The notes under the pieces: model-generated | The model's database searches: none | Told to the model about the DNA's origin: nothing | The model's input: the letters and a program-made list of their open reading frames with translations, nothing else | Shown: in pieces, positions 36,280-49,800 of the stretch | How positions within the stretch are numbered: the stretch's first letter is position 1 | How the letters are laid out: each line of letters starts with the position of its first letter | Program-made: the position numbers and the translations under genes | Source of the DNA: Kryptolebias marmoratus | Taxonomy: Eukaryota > Chordata > Actinopteri > Cyprinodontiformes > Rivulidae | Assembly (NCBI RefSeq): GCF_001649575.2 | Contig: NC_051444.1 | Span: 19,891,052-19,955,051 of the forward strand | Length of the DNA stretch: 64,000 nt | Reading direction: 5' to 3'

Positions 36280-39200
36280 GTCAGAAAAGCGGTCAGACTG
36301 CTGCAACAGCAGGATGTGGTCATTTCAAGGCAAGATGTTAAAAACAGAATTGCTGTATTGCATGGTTTAAAACCAAAGCTGAAGCTGCAGGTTAGCTGAT
36401 CATATGCTTATAGATTCCTTTGCTCAGTCGGATGTAATCACATGGCAGTAATGATGCATTTTCTGTAAAATGTGTGCCAGCATGTGACTTCTGCTCTGTG
36501 GTTTGTGGTCGTGTTGGTCATATTACAGACATTTCTCAAAAGGTCTGAGTTTCCACAGACTGAAAGCACAACAGTTTTGGGCCTTTGTGTCAGGCTCACA
36601 GTGGCTACAACTAAGTACTTGGCTGTCACACATTTCCTTTGTGCACAGAAGGAAAGCAAAAATGGATCAGATCCAAAGGGGCTTGATGTGCTGTTGGGCA
36701 TGGAAGTATTATACTGAGACTATCATAATGAACAGCTACAGAAGCCGTTAGGGGGGCTCAAGGGCCACGTCATAAATTAGGTTTGTACTGTATGTCAGGT
36801 ATTGGACTGTGCTCCTGTTCAAGACTTTTGACAGGGTCCTTGCGTTTTCTGTCAGTGACAGCAGGGTTCAGTTTAAGGTGGCTAGTTTGTACATACAGAC
36901 TATACTGCGTATAAGAACTAAAGGGTACTTCAAGACGTGGCACACATCCTCCAGGATGCTGATAATATCACAATCTGTTAACGGTTTTGCCACACACACA
37001 GTTACTGTTCGGCAATCCTGGAGCCGAAGGAATGCAAAAATGCTTGTAATCTTGTAACAATCTGTCACTACTTGTTCCATTCACCATTGTTCAGGATTTT
37101 ATTGTCTTTTAGTTTTATCTGTCGTGTTTCTCTCATATGCGGTACCCTCGTGAGTTCAGTAACAATGGATTAATGATGCTGCGAGCAGGAAAATCCATTT
37201 AGCGCGTCCTATTTTGTCAGTTCATAACGTCAGTATTTGCTTCCACTGCCTCAATTATGAAGTGGCACAAAGACGAGGCAAATATAGTCGACCCAGTCAA
37301 TAATATTTCACTTCTAAAACAGAACTTCATAACCCAAATGATTCCCTTTTACTCTTGTTGTTTGCAACAACAGCAAAAGAAAAACAAAAAACAAAAACAG
37401 ATGTGTGTTTCAAACACACAACTAACCACATTTTTAAACTTTCTGATTTCCTGAGTCTTTTCACATTCTGACAGACTGTAGATGTTTAGGGACTGAAGTT
37501 CTCCAGTTCTACATTTAGTCACTTTTGTTTTGAAGTCTGATGCAATCTTGCACAAAATGACTTATTCCTGTTTGGAGAGGCCGTTAGAGCATTAATGCTC
37601 TTTTTTTATGCAGCACATATCACCGATTATCTGGTAACAAGGTCACATTTAAGAAACTCTTCATTGAGCCTTCTCAGTGTGTGGCTGCCATCATTTCTGG
37701 ATTTGTATAAACTTTGTGAATACATTGACACGCTGAACAGCATTTCCTTTGTACCCGTGTCTGTGAATAATGGTAAAATTCAATTAGCTGACTGCAAGAC
37801 ATATAATGTCAACTGACAGTCTTCACATCTGCTCTAATTGTGGTTTGATAGAAACCACAATGAAACTTGACAGCTACCTTTGTAGTAAAATACAAGGGAG
37901 TTTTGATAGCTGCAGCCTCATTATCAGCATATTAGAAGAGCCGTGGTGTGACAGTGTCTTTGAGTGGTTTTAGTTTCTTACAGTGGTACGCAACACAAGT
38001 AGCATCTTGTCATTCTCTAATTAGTGGATAGTTAGATATAGTATGGTATGTTCAGTACTTCTGTAATATATGGAAGGTGAAGTGCCTCCATATATACCCT
38101 TAGATAGCCTACACATCTCTGAGTGAAGAATCTGTACCCATATTGTGTGTCATCAGTGTTTTGGCTGCCCGTCCACCGAGTCAGATTTACTACAAAATGT
38201 AAAGATGATGACAGTAAATGAGTCATACCCCTATATGACAACAAAGAAGGGGACGATTTACTGGAAAGCCCGAAGCATCAGGTGCTAGGGGTGGGGGTGG
38301 NNNNNNNNNNNNNNNGTGGGGGTGGGGGTGGGGGGGGAAATCAGAGAGTCTGGTGTTGCTTGTCTGAACATGAATTCACTCACTCAAAACATAAATCTAT
38401 CATCTCGGGGAACTAGTGAAGTGTTAAAGTTTCAATTTCAGAATGAGTGTGTGGATGGCCTGAGAAACTCAAGAGATTCTGCATTTGCAGCATGTGAGAG
38501 CGTGATCTCCCGTTTCCCATGGCCATGCACGCATGCATTTTAGTGCCTGTCGTTTTCACACACAAGAGCTGGGAGGTGAAAGAAAAGGGGAAATTCTTGT
38601 GCCGAGTTGATGCCTGGCTCCTGTTGAGGGACAATAGAGTGGGTGTGGGAGTAAAAAAAAACCCAATAAAAAAACCGTTGGTAGCTGACAGATTGTGCCA
38701 ATTCGGCAAGTTCACTGGTGTGTTTGATGTTAGAATATAAAGGTATAAACCAAGAAAGAGCAAATAATTGCTCTTTGATCATATCTTATGCACATAAAAT
38801 GAAGTGTTTTCCGGTTCTCAGAAGGAAGGTTTCGATTTTAAGCAGGATAAGTGAATTTGCAGTCAATTCTTGAACTGGGACGTTACACATTTTAAAGCAC
38901 TTCATCTGTTATTATGGATCCACACACACCGAAAGGTTTTGTGTTGATGACAGGGGCCATTTTTTGCCTTTTCCCGAACTTGTTGTGTATCAACACTGTG
39001 TTCACAGTTGTAGCGAGCTGTCAGTGGGTGGGAGCCACACTGCTGTATTGTTTTCCTGTGAAAGCTGAGATCCTCTTTGCTGATACACAGCATGCAAAGA
39101 AATGCAAGGAGCGCTGTTTGGCCACTGCTGACACTTGTCGTCATGATGCTGTGTGTGCATTCATCCCTGTTACACACAAACCGTGTGCTGTTATCACCCC

Positions 39201-39530
39201 AACACCACTTCTGTAGGCCTGGTCAAAAATGAGCTCTTTTAGATATTTAAAGTTTGCAGCTACTGTGAAACCTAATGTAGGTTCTCTTTTTTACACATAT
39301 AATTTCACACTTGAAAACAGAGTGAAGACGCTCCATCTTAAATACAGTACATCTGTATGATGTGTCTGTTTTGTTTTATTTAAGGAAACAAGATGAATTT
39401 TAATCCTACTGTTCGATGTAGTATACAAGATTATAGCTACAAGCTTATTCACATGTGCAGTAGTTTCTTGGTAGGTCAAAGCTCCACCAACATACAAAGA
39501 AAACACAACTTGGTAAGGAAGTTGGAATTA
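36280..39530. other. Gene-free interval with 15-N gap
   Basis: No exon is supported on either strand. A 15-base gap (38301-38315) sits within G-rich GGGGGT repeats at 38288-38336. The rest is AT-rich unique-looking sequence. Confidence 0.45.
38301..38315. other. Assembly gap (15 N)
   Basis: Unknown bases flanked on both sides by GGGGGT-type repeats, a sequence likely to form G-quadruplexes and stall sequencing. Confidence 1.
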
Positions 39531-39538
39531 AAGACCTA

Positions 39539-40420
39539 CCAGTCCTTGAAGTATAGCATATCACCTGCTGCCTTTCATAGTTTTAGACTAAGATCATCTC
39601 ATATTGAGAAATGGCAGAGTTATAGCCTGTTTTGTCGAACCTTGAAACTAATATTGTGCGCAATCTCATCCAATATTATATCTCGTGTGATCTCACATAA
39701 TTTGTTGGAGTATGTGTTGTAAATCAGCAGTCCCCAACCTTTTTAGCTCCACAGACAGGTTCATTATCAGTATTTTCATGGCCTTTAAAGGTGTGGCGGA
39801 TAAATTCAACAAAATCAAATGAGACAACCGGCATGAAAACGGGATTATTTTTTAAAAACATAATAAACGTAAATCCAATGTGGGCTCGCAGCTTTGTTAG
39901 CTGCGTCCTGGTATTGCGTTATCAACATGAATAACAGCCTCTCCTCCCCCTGATGTTCTCTGGTCAATATGTCGATATTTAAACATGTCCTTTAAAATAA
40001 GATCCACCACAAATATAAAGTGCACAAAGAATACAACTCACCATAACGCCGGATCAGTGGAGCCCTTTGCCTGTTTCTCAGTAACCAGGCAGTCCCATTT
40101 AGGGCTTCCAGAAACGTTTGTTTTTTACTCATCTTGCTGCTTGTAGGTTTGTTTTTAGCTGTAACATATCACGTGAACTAGATAAGCATTTTGACACGCA
40201 TCAAGAGTGAGTCATAGATGGATGTAGTGGAGAGAATGTGGTCAGTTTTCAAAATAAATGTTGTTTAGACTCCAAAAATAAAAAAACGGAAATACTGTAA
40301 ATTAATTATTCTTTCTCGGCGGCCCGGTACCAAATGACCCACGGACCGGTGTTGTAAATGTTTCTTAGCTACCACCACACCAGATTTTAGCACAATATCT
40401 GTAAAATACACTGTAGAATA
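39539..40420. repeat. MITE-like dispersed repeat, copy E, split by a hAT-like element
   Basis: The left part (39539-39724) has the family blocks 'ttttagactaagatcatctc' and 'ggagtatgtgttgtaaat'. The right part (40360-40420) continues with 'cttagctaccaccacaccag' and 'gcacaatatctgtaaaat'. The break falls exactly at the hAT-like insertion. Confidence 0.75.
39725..40351. mobile_element. Nonautonomous hAT-like transposon with 8-bp TSD
   Basis: The left end 'cagcagtccccaaccttttt' and the GGCCCGGTACC...CCGGTG-type right end resemble the hAT-family terminus that begins CAGGGGTCCCCAACC. It is flanked by the identical 8-bp direct repeat ttgtaaat (39717-39724 and 40352-40359), the TSD length of hAT elements. 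The 627 bp between have no transposase frame. It inserted into dispersed repeat copy E. Confidence 0.8.
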
Positions 40421-43400
40421 TGCATTTAACTAAACTTTTAATTTCTAGAGTAATTTGGTTTAGTGACTTGTTATATCCATACGCAGCATGTAAATATTTG
40501 CGTTCCCTCAGTGTCTGATCTATATTAGCATTTCTGTGATGCTTAAAAGATTCTCAGTTTGTGATTCCAGTTGAAATCGGCAAAGCGTTCAACAACAACC
40601 AGCTTACCAATGGCATGTTACAGTAATGCGTCGAACAATAACCCCAGTCAAGAATCAAAGTGAGCTGAACTGATATCATCGAGTCCTGGAAACTCTGCTT
40701 ACTGCTGACAGGACGTAAACAGCCACACACACCCTCACACTTCCTTCTTCTCCGAAGCATTTTTCTAAAGCTGTGAGCACAACTTACATACACCAATGCA
40801 ATTTTTTTCATGAATTACAGTAGTTATTTTGGCAACTTCTACAGAGGTCAGCTCAGATTCTCTGAAGGTGTAAAGCACAGCACAAGTGGACAGTATTTTA
40901 TTTCTTCTATTGCCCATAAACATAAAGTCTGACAGTAATAATTGTCCACTTGAAATCCAGGATCTGTCACTTGGATTAAAGGAAGAGTTGAATAAAAAAC
41001 TTTTGCCTTAAGGATTGCTTGTAGTCGAGTGACACAGATGACTTGATGAATCGTTTCAGCCCTAAATAAAATAATAGCTCTGAAAGCTTTTCGTGACAAG
41101 TTTCATTAGCGGTGCTTCATTGATATTTGTTGATTGGATCTCTCTGTGAGGGGTATGATAGGAAGACGGTCATTGTAAACACCAAGTTGTTGTTTAAATT
41201 TTCTTCCAAAATGGTTTTCAGCCACAAACCAGGATGGTTTTTTAAATCTAACCATCTTTCATCTTTCAAATGAATTAAATATCGGTCAAACCAATACACC
41301 ACCACCGCAAGTTTCTGTTGTTTTTATGGTTTTAGACAGCAGCTATTATAATCCCACTGCAGCTTGACTTATGTGATGAGTTTAGTAGTGATGAGTATTA
41401 CCCAATAAACATAAACTCATATTTATAGATTGCAGAGCAATAGTATTTTGTGTAATCATTTGTTCTAAATGTCTTATTATTTAGCCTTTTCTTTAGCATT
41501 TTGACTTATAAAAATTAAAATTTATCAACTGCCTGTGTTGTGTAACAAACAGCCTTTTCAGCCATTACTTGTACTAAGTCACACTGTAACATGTCACTTA
41601 AATTATGATAAAGGGAAATGAGGAAACCACAAAGTTGAACTGTGAGAAGTACTGGGGTTGCAGTTTCACATAATTCTGTGTATTCAGCTGAGGTGTGAAG
41701 TTGCCTGAGTGATAACAAATAAATATGTAAACTGAGACAAAAATATCAAGACGATCGTAGAGGAGACCATAGTTTTCTAGAGCTTAAAACTGACACAGAC
41801 AAATTGTTTATTTGAAAAAAAAACAGTTCAATAAAGTCCAATAAAAATATCCCAAAGGTTGCCAGTGCTTTATTTAACACAAAAACCAGGTTTATGAATG
41901 AGGAAAATGTCAAAGTTCTAAAACAGGATTAAGGACTGTTTCTCATGTTTAATCACAAAACAGTTTGTTTATAATAATAAAGGTGCTACATTTTGTCATG
42001 ACAAATAGCACACATTTAGCGCATTATATATATTCTAAGGTATAATCTAGGAATGACCTACAAACCAGCGAAGATGTTCTTTTGTTCTTTTGGCGGCTTC
42101 CTTCCTGCGGCCTTATGAACGGTGAATAAGTCTGAGGTGGAAGAACAGTCTGAAAGCTGATACTTCAGGGCAAGTGTGGGTGAACGAAGAAAGGCCCAAC
42201 TTCCTCAGCACAGGACTGCTTTATTGACAACTTTGATCCAAACAGGATCTTCGTCAGGTCATCCATGTTAGTTTTTGCAGCCTGGTACCTTCACCTGTGA
42301 TGCGCACGCAACTTTCTTCTTGAGTCGGACGTGGAAACGTCAACTTGTCTGTATTGTTTAACACTGTTGCATGTTTGTATTTGTCTCCTGACTACCAGTT
42401 GTTCAGTTTTGTCCTCTGTGGGGAGTTTTTGTAAACTTGAATGTCTCCCACCCACTGCATACTACAGAATTGACTTCTTTTGCTATTTACAGAGGACATT
42501 TGGGGCTTTTCAAATGTAAAGGGGTGGGGCTTTGATGCTGTACAAACATTGGGAATTTAAAAAAAAAATGTGATTGGACAATATTTTTTCCCTGGTAGTC
42601 AGGAGGTTAGGTTTCACGTATCGAGATTCTCTCAGCGTACGTATCTGTAAAAAGCTGTGTTTGGTATTTTTCATCTCTGTCACTTTTTAGGTCTTTTTTT
42701 TCTTTCAGACTGTGTGTTTGTGCTTTATCTGTGGTTGACATTGTTCCTGTTTGTCTTGTGAAGTTAAGATCTGTGAATGTTTTTGTTTCCTTCCAAAGTC
42801 ACCGTCTACATGTCTTTGCTCAAAGCGCTCAAAGTCACGCTAGATGTACAAGAACCCCACGCACTCACAGTTCATCGTACGGGTTTGACGAAGCTGTCAA
42901 TTTTGTCCTCAAATGGGAAGTCAGTAACACTTTGTAGTCTGAGTTTGGTAATCCGTCTGGGAGCTGTCATCTTTAGCTGAAACTGAAAATGACAAGTGTC
43001 TGTGTGTTAATTTGCACATCTGTTGGGTGACTCACCATTCTCAGCAATTCTAATTAGGTGGTGTTTTTAAGGAACCTAAATTTGGTACTTTTTTTCTTTT
43101 GCTGTCCTGTCTCACTTATTTGTAAAGGAGACTCGTTTGTGATGACTGACATGATTTCTGAAGGTCTTGATGAAATGTTTGTGACACGCTTGGATAAAAA
43201 CCAAAAAAATACAGCATATCGACAGCACCACAGTCCCCTTATATAGTCATCTTCTCTGCAGGTGATTTTAGTGGTTGTAAGCAGACAGTCTCCCCACCGT
43301 CAGACACCGTCTGTATGCAGTAAGAGGGTCATCCTGCTGCAGAGTGGTGGAAAGAGTGAGCTGCTGGTCCTGTGTTCACATGGCCGTTAAAGGAAAGGAC

Positions 43401-43807
43401 TGTTACCATTGATAAGAGCGCATAAGGGTCCTTGTGTGTATTTTGAGCCTGAACTCATTTGTATTCATTGATAAGGGAGTACAGATAACACACCAGGCAG
43501 CTGGATAAGAATAGTATCATTAAAAAAATGTTTTATTATGTCAGACTGGGGGATTTTTTGTGTTTTTTTTGCAGTAAGTGTGTCTGCACAAAGTGACAGT
43601 TTGAAAGATAGGCTGCAGATTTGTTGAAATTTCCCTTTTATATTTACAAAAATGCTCACTGTTGTTTGTTTTTTGTTTCTTTAATCTTGTGGTTGATGAG
43701 CTTCTGGTATCAGTTTGAGTTTGATCATGTCTCTGTACATGCAGAAAGAAATTATAATTTGTTCCTGTTTTCCACCGCATTTCATTTTTTTCGCTTGTCT
43801 TTGTCAG
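40421..43807. other. Gene-free interval upstream of the adhesion GPCR
   Basis: No coding exon is supported. A retroelement-type tail lies at 42216-42258. The rest is AT-rich. If the adhesion GPCR starts at an upstream noncoding exon, this is its first intron. Confidence 0.4.
42216..42258 (-). mobile_element. Retroelement 3' tail motif
   Basis: On the minus strand it reads gacgaagatcctgtttggat followed by a CAATAAAG end, a stem-forming motif common at the ends of teleost retroelements. The body of the element is not recognisable. Confidence 0.4.
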
Positions 43808-43827
43808 AGAATAAAGAGAAGCAGAAC

Positions 43828-46800
43828 ATGGAGGCCCGACTGACGGATCGTCTAATGACTGCATTCTTCATCATCATCATCCTCTCGACTGGTAGGATAA
43901 CCACACTGAAACCCCAATTTGTTTTATTTGCCGGTCTGTTTTGCTCAAGTGTGCAGCTCCACCATGTGCATATTATATGATAAAAAATTTAAAACCTAAA
44001 ATATTTTTTAAAGTTTTAATCCCACGATTAAGCAGTCCTCACTTTCTGTGTCCAGGACTATAAAGGAACCACAAAATGAATTCTTCCTCTCATGCCTGCT
44101 TTATGCCAGCAGTCATCAGTTTTCTTACAGCTGGACTAAACAAATAAACCTATAATACAGTATATGACAGTGAAAAAAACCTATACAACAAAATTATAAA
44201 CTTATGGAACTGTTGCATGTTTTTTTTTACATATTAATATAGTAACAGCACATATGGTTTTGCTCTAAGTTTTATCATTACTGTGACAACTGAGTGAACT
44301 GAGGCAATAATTTGTTTTTTCTCAACAAGAAACGAAAGCCATTTTCTCATAATGACAGAGCTTAAATGAAATGAAAGAGACAGGTGTGAGCTGGCATAAG
44401 TACAGCTGTCACAGTCATGGATTTATAGTTGTCACTTGTGCAATCAGCAGTCTCAAACTTTATTTCTCTATACTCATTTAAATTGAGGACAGTTCAAGAG
44501 TTAACGTTCCACGTTAAAACAATGCCACTGAAGCTTTCTGCAGAAGTTATTCAGCGAGAAGCTAATTTGCAAACCTAGTCTTTTGTTAAGCTTTTTGAAT
44601 GAAACAATTTAAATCTCTAAAACTGTCAGTTCAAAAAGGAAAACTACACACGTGAAATCAACAATAAAACAGTTCATTCCACAAATATAACTCACCTGTT
44701 CAGACTAGGATACCCCAGTTGACCTTTCTGCATGTCACACCGCAAACACTTATAATCTTTACACTTAACCTTTGTTTGGGCAGAAACGTTATTATAGCTT
44801 TCACGAATTTCACTTAAACCAGACCTGTGTCTTATTTCAACAGGCTCATGTGAAAACGACCTTTTCCTGAAATTTTGTGGTATCTGGCACCATGGCAAGA
44901 ACCCGCTGAGCCTGAACGTCGGGCTCTCGACAGGCTGCTCCAAGTTCTTTGTTTCAGCCAACGAGAGCTCTCTGTCCATCAACGGGAACATCACCTCCCA
45001 GTGTAGGAGGTTTGACGTAATTCCTCTTAAGAGATATAAACTCGATTCAGAGAAAGACATCCACTTCTGTGTGCACTGGGAGCCGATGCTGGATCAGCTG
45101 ATGCTTCAGGTGAATCAAAAAAAAGATGTTTGTTGAATAATATGATTGCTTTGTGTAATAAATCCTCCGCTTTTAGATGTAAAATCTGATGAAACTCAGA
45201 TCTTGCTCTTTTATTTGTCTTGCATTATCTTGCTGAGAAGCTTGAAAGTGAAAGAAAATTTAAATAAATCTATTGACTTTTTTTAAAATGTGGAAACAAG
45301 CAGCTTTAAAGTGTTTATTTTCTTCTATCTTAGCAACTTATAGAGAAACACCAGTGTATTTTACTAAAATGCATTTAGGTTAAAAAAACGCAACGTAAGT
45401 GAGTTTTATTGTTGCAAAGTATTATCAACGTTTGTTTGGTTTATATGTCTTGTTGAACAGCTGGGAGACATGAACTTCATTCTGTGCAAGCCTTCAAGTT
45501 CACCTGCGTCCTGCTGCACCGATCTGTCTGATGACACCAGAGAACCGAATGCATCGTACGGCATCTTCAACGGAATGATCAAAGGCGATCTCGTCCAATC
45601 TCAAACAATCACAGGCTACAACTTCAAAGGAGCGGAGACCCCGTGCAGTAAGGAAGAATGGATTTTATTTATTGAACTCGCATTAATGGGCTAAAATTAG
45701 CAAGAAAGAAAAATTTAAAGAACCCAAAACAAACTCTTGATAATTAAAAAAAAAGAAAATGATGGAGTAGATCCAATCAGTTTGTGTTTAACTCAGTGTA
45801 AACCTTAAAACTCTAAGAAGACATAATGCACTTTATTTACATTTTCTCCCCATTTCTCTTTTTACAGAAGAACTGTGTGAACAAGCAAAGCAGAAAGGCA
45901 GCGACTGGTAATTTCTCTCCCACTCTGCCACATTCACAGCAGAAGTCTCACTACAGGAGTGTTTTTGACAACACCCTTCCTCATTCCTCTTTGACTCGAC
46001 AGCTAAGACCACTGCTCTGAATGATAACATCGTCAAATACACAACTTCAGGGTTAACTTGAAACCAAAAATAGCTTTGCTTTTTCTTGGAGTTTTTGTTT
46101 AACCTGAAATTATCGTTGTGTGTGTGTGTTTCTGTGCGTTTCCTCTGCTGTTGCAGGACTAAAAGCTTCGAGCTTCCCTGCGCTGAAAAATCCGAGAGTG
46201 AGATGGAGAAAGGTTTCAGCGGCACTAATGTCACATCCGATGTAAGGCAAAACACACAATTACAGTAAAACAACACACATTCTCAAAGATTCCTAAAATA
46301 TTGGTTGTAGGATACTAATGGAGGAAAAGGTTAATTTTCACAACTTTATTTAAATATGGTAATTAATTAAATAATAATGGAATAATTGGAGTGATGATGT
46401 AGAATGGTCTTTACAAAGTCTTGGCGTCGTCTTCAGGAGCGTATAAAGAAAGCAGTGAGGTCCCTTTTGCATGTGGGTGAGCATGTTTTTTTGCAGTCAG
46501 ATATTTTTTTGTTTCACGCTCATTTTGCTCCAGAAGCATTTTCTGCACAACTCTCACCCAAAATGCAATTCAGTGTTGCTAATTAATGCAGCCAAATGCT
46601 GACATGATAGATTGCAAAGCCTTAACCCAGATGTTATTTGTCGTTTCATGGGAACGGTTACCATTTTGTGTTTGTGTTCCTGACAGTAATGTCAGGCAGG
46701 TTATTCAGTAATACTGTGACTAAACTGGTTTTGTTTTGTTTCAACTTGCCCACGTCTTCCTAAAACACTCAAAAAGTAGCGGCATTAGGCGTTCGTCGCG

Positions 46801-49800
46801 TGCAAAGACTTTGTCCAGCATCCCACACATCAGACCAGTCACAACATTTTACCGACGATACTGCTACACGGTCTTTAGCTTTTCAACTGTATTGTCAGGG
46901 ATGGTGTTTGGCCTCTGAAGCTGTGTTTCCCTTTTTTTTTTTTTTTTATTCAGGCACTTATTTTGTTAAAGGTTTTAAACATGGGAGGAAACGCTCTTTC
47001 ATGTCGAGGGCAGTGGTGATTGAGTAGAGAAAAATAGGTGAGAGGTTAGCCACATAAAAGTGAAAAAGTGCCGCGTTTTACTCACAAGTAGAGGATGGAA
47101 ATAGAATGCTTACATTTTCTACCAGACCGCCTTAAAATAAAGTCAGTCAAGGAAGCACCCAGCAATCTCCAAGTGCTGCAGATCTACTCATTATATCTGC
47201 GTGTGCTGTGGGGGTTGTGATGCTCTGTCACAAACACAGCTGCAGGGTGGTACAAGTTGACTCTTTAAAAACCTTTTCATTTCATTTTGATAGAAAAATG
47301 GGTTTAATGTGTTTTACTTGTTTTCTTTTTTTTTATGCTTTCAGTATTTCCACTCTGCGCCCACGGTGTACGTTCCCCCTGCTGTGAAACCAGACACGAC
47401 GATGAAGAGCAAAGTGGTCATCACTTTCTACAAAAACAACTCCCTGTTCCAGGTGAGTTGCTGTTTGCTCTCAGTCTCTGCGGGAGGCACTGAAGGGGTC
47501 TCGTGGCACCGCAGTTCCTTTCCACACACAATGCGCCTCCACGTGCGAACATGTAAGATGTAGCACCGGAGAAGACGTTAAAAGTGTCTGCGTGTGCGTG
47601 TTGCAGGAGGGGTTTAAGACGTCTAACCTTCTCAACGACGTGGTAGAAGTCACGGTGGAGAATGAGGTCATCGTCGATCTTCCCAAGCCAATAAGGATGA
47701 ACTTTCCCCATGATGTCATACCTGTAAGTTTGTCTTGTTTTGGTCATCGGTGTCAGCTGGACCTGTGTTCTCTTCATGCACACAAACAAACATTCCTGTT
47801 CGTGTGAAATTTCAACAAGCACTTATATTTGCTGGTCCATGTTGCGATTTCCAAAGAAACGCATTGTTTTCTTTACCTCACTGATGGGGTTTTGTTGTAC
47901 ATTTGGTAAAATTGTGGTCAGTCTTTGTGCAGTTGGTTCTTTTTTTTGTCACGTCTGTTCAGTTTTGTCACACACAGCATTTCTTTTGGCTGAACACATT
48001 TAAAAGAGGGAACACAAATGAAGTTTGAGCACACGCGAACAATTTAACAAAGACTGAGATTTGTTTAAAGAGAACCATATGTACCTGGTGCTTTAGCAAG
48101 AAGAAGTCATTTGTATGTAGCTCCTGAGATATCAAATACGAGTTGTGCAGACGTTTAAAAAAAAAAGACAAAAAATCCTCCTTTGACGTCTCATTGTCTC
48201 CGTCAGAGAACCTAAAGAAACCACACATCAGTTTCTTTTCTGCCCTCAAATTATGCAAGAACAGAACGTGCTCACTCGATATCTATGGCAGCCGGTTGCA
48301 TGTCTCTGCAGCGCACACAGCCACACATTAAACCACCTTTCGCGTCTTTACTTTCAACGTTTTCGTGTGACGCACAGCATGTCGGCTTGTTTTGCATTTA
48401 GGATGCAGTTTGCAGTGGCAGCACTTTCAGTCACAAACAATCAAAGTTACTAAAAGTTTGCTTGCACGAATAAATTCTGCATCTTCCTCTCTGTTTCAGA
48501 AAAACCACGCCAGGCAGTGTGTTTCATGGGACACTCGGAAAGGTCGGAGCCCTCCCAGATAAAAGATGAACGTTTTCGTGCAATCTGTGTTTTATTCACC
48601 TCGGAAATATTTGTCACACTTGTTTAAACGTTGTTTTTTTTTTTTTTTTGTGCAGATCCATGGGCTGTGAATTGGTTGCCGGATGGATGTGAGACTCAAA
48701 CGAAAGGAGCAAAACACACAGAGTGTCTGTGTAACCACCTGACTTACTTCAGTGTGCTGGTGGTGAGAGATGCCGCAGATATGCTGTTTAAACACAAACA
48801 CACACACACACACACACACAGTAATAATAATAATAATAAACAGAGGTGCAATATTATTACTGAAAAAATCCAAAATACATCAAAATGGATTTACAGATAG
48901 TTTCATATTTCTGTGCACGGAGTTCTTGTTCTCATTTCTTCGTCTTCTCTGGCAGCACCCAAACCTTCGACCAGTGCGCCACCTGCTGGCTCTCACAGCC
49001 ATTTCATCTCTGGGCTGTGCTTTGTCCTTTATCAGCTGCATCGCTCTGATCGTTTTTTTCTGGAGAAACAGGTGAAACAATCTTTGTGAGGATTTCTATT
49101 CTGTTTCCAATTAATTTCCTCCCTCCTAACCAGCCCATTCCTCCTCCACTCTGCTCTCAGGAGGCGATCGAAGGAGCAGTCCTTATCCATCCACGTGGGC
49201 TTAGCCGTGTCCCTGGCCTTCCTCAGTCTGCTCTTTTTCTTGACTGCGGTCTTGGCTAATGTGGTAGGGGAGCGTGTGTGCGTCTGGGTGGGGGCCTTAC
49301 TCCACTACGCCACGCTCAGCTCCCTCACCTGGATGGGGATACAGGTGTTCCACACCTTCTGGTTGGTCTACGTGGTCTTCAGACCCTCCCCCAAGCCCTA
49401 CATGTGGTACCTGATCGGCTTTGGTGAGTGTGCAAATCCGTCCATCTGAAAATGTTTCTTATGATACGTTAAAGGAAGTCCATTATGTGAGCCTTGATTG
49501 TTCCCTCCCCAGGTCTCCCACTGGTTCCTGTCGTTATCCTGGCTGCAGTGGGAGGTTTTTATGGAATGACACAGGTGGTACCAGAAGATGATGTTGCCAA
49601 TCCTTATCGCATGTAAGCTCTGCCGATTCTTAATAACATGAAGACGGGTAATGGGTTGCAAAAGTATTCACCCCTTTGGCGTTTAATGTGGGAGAATCAC
49701 TTGGTCTTTTTTTTTTTTTTATTGTTATGTTTGTTTTCTGCAGGTGCTGGTTGAAAACTGACACCGAGTCTGACAAGACCTTTCTGGCTATCTGCCTCAC

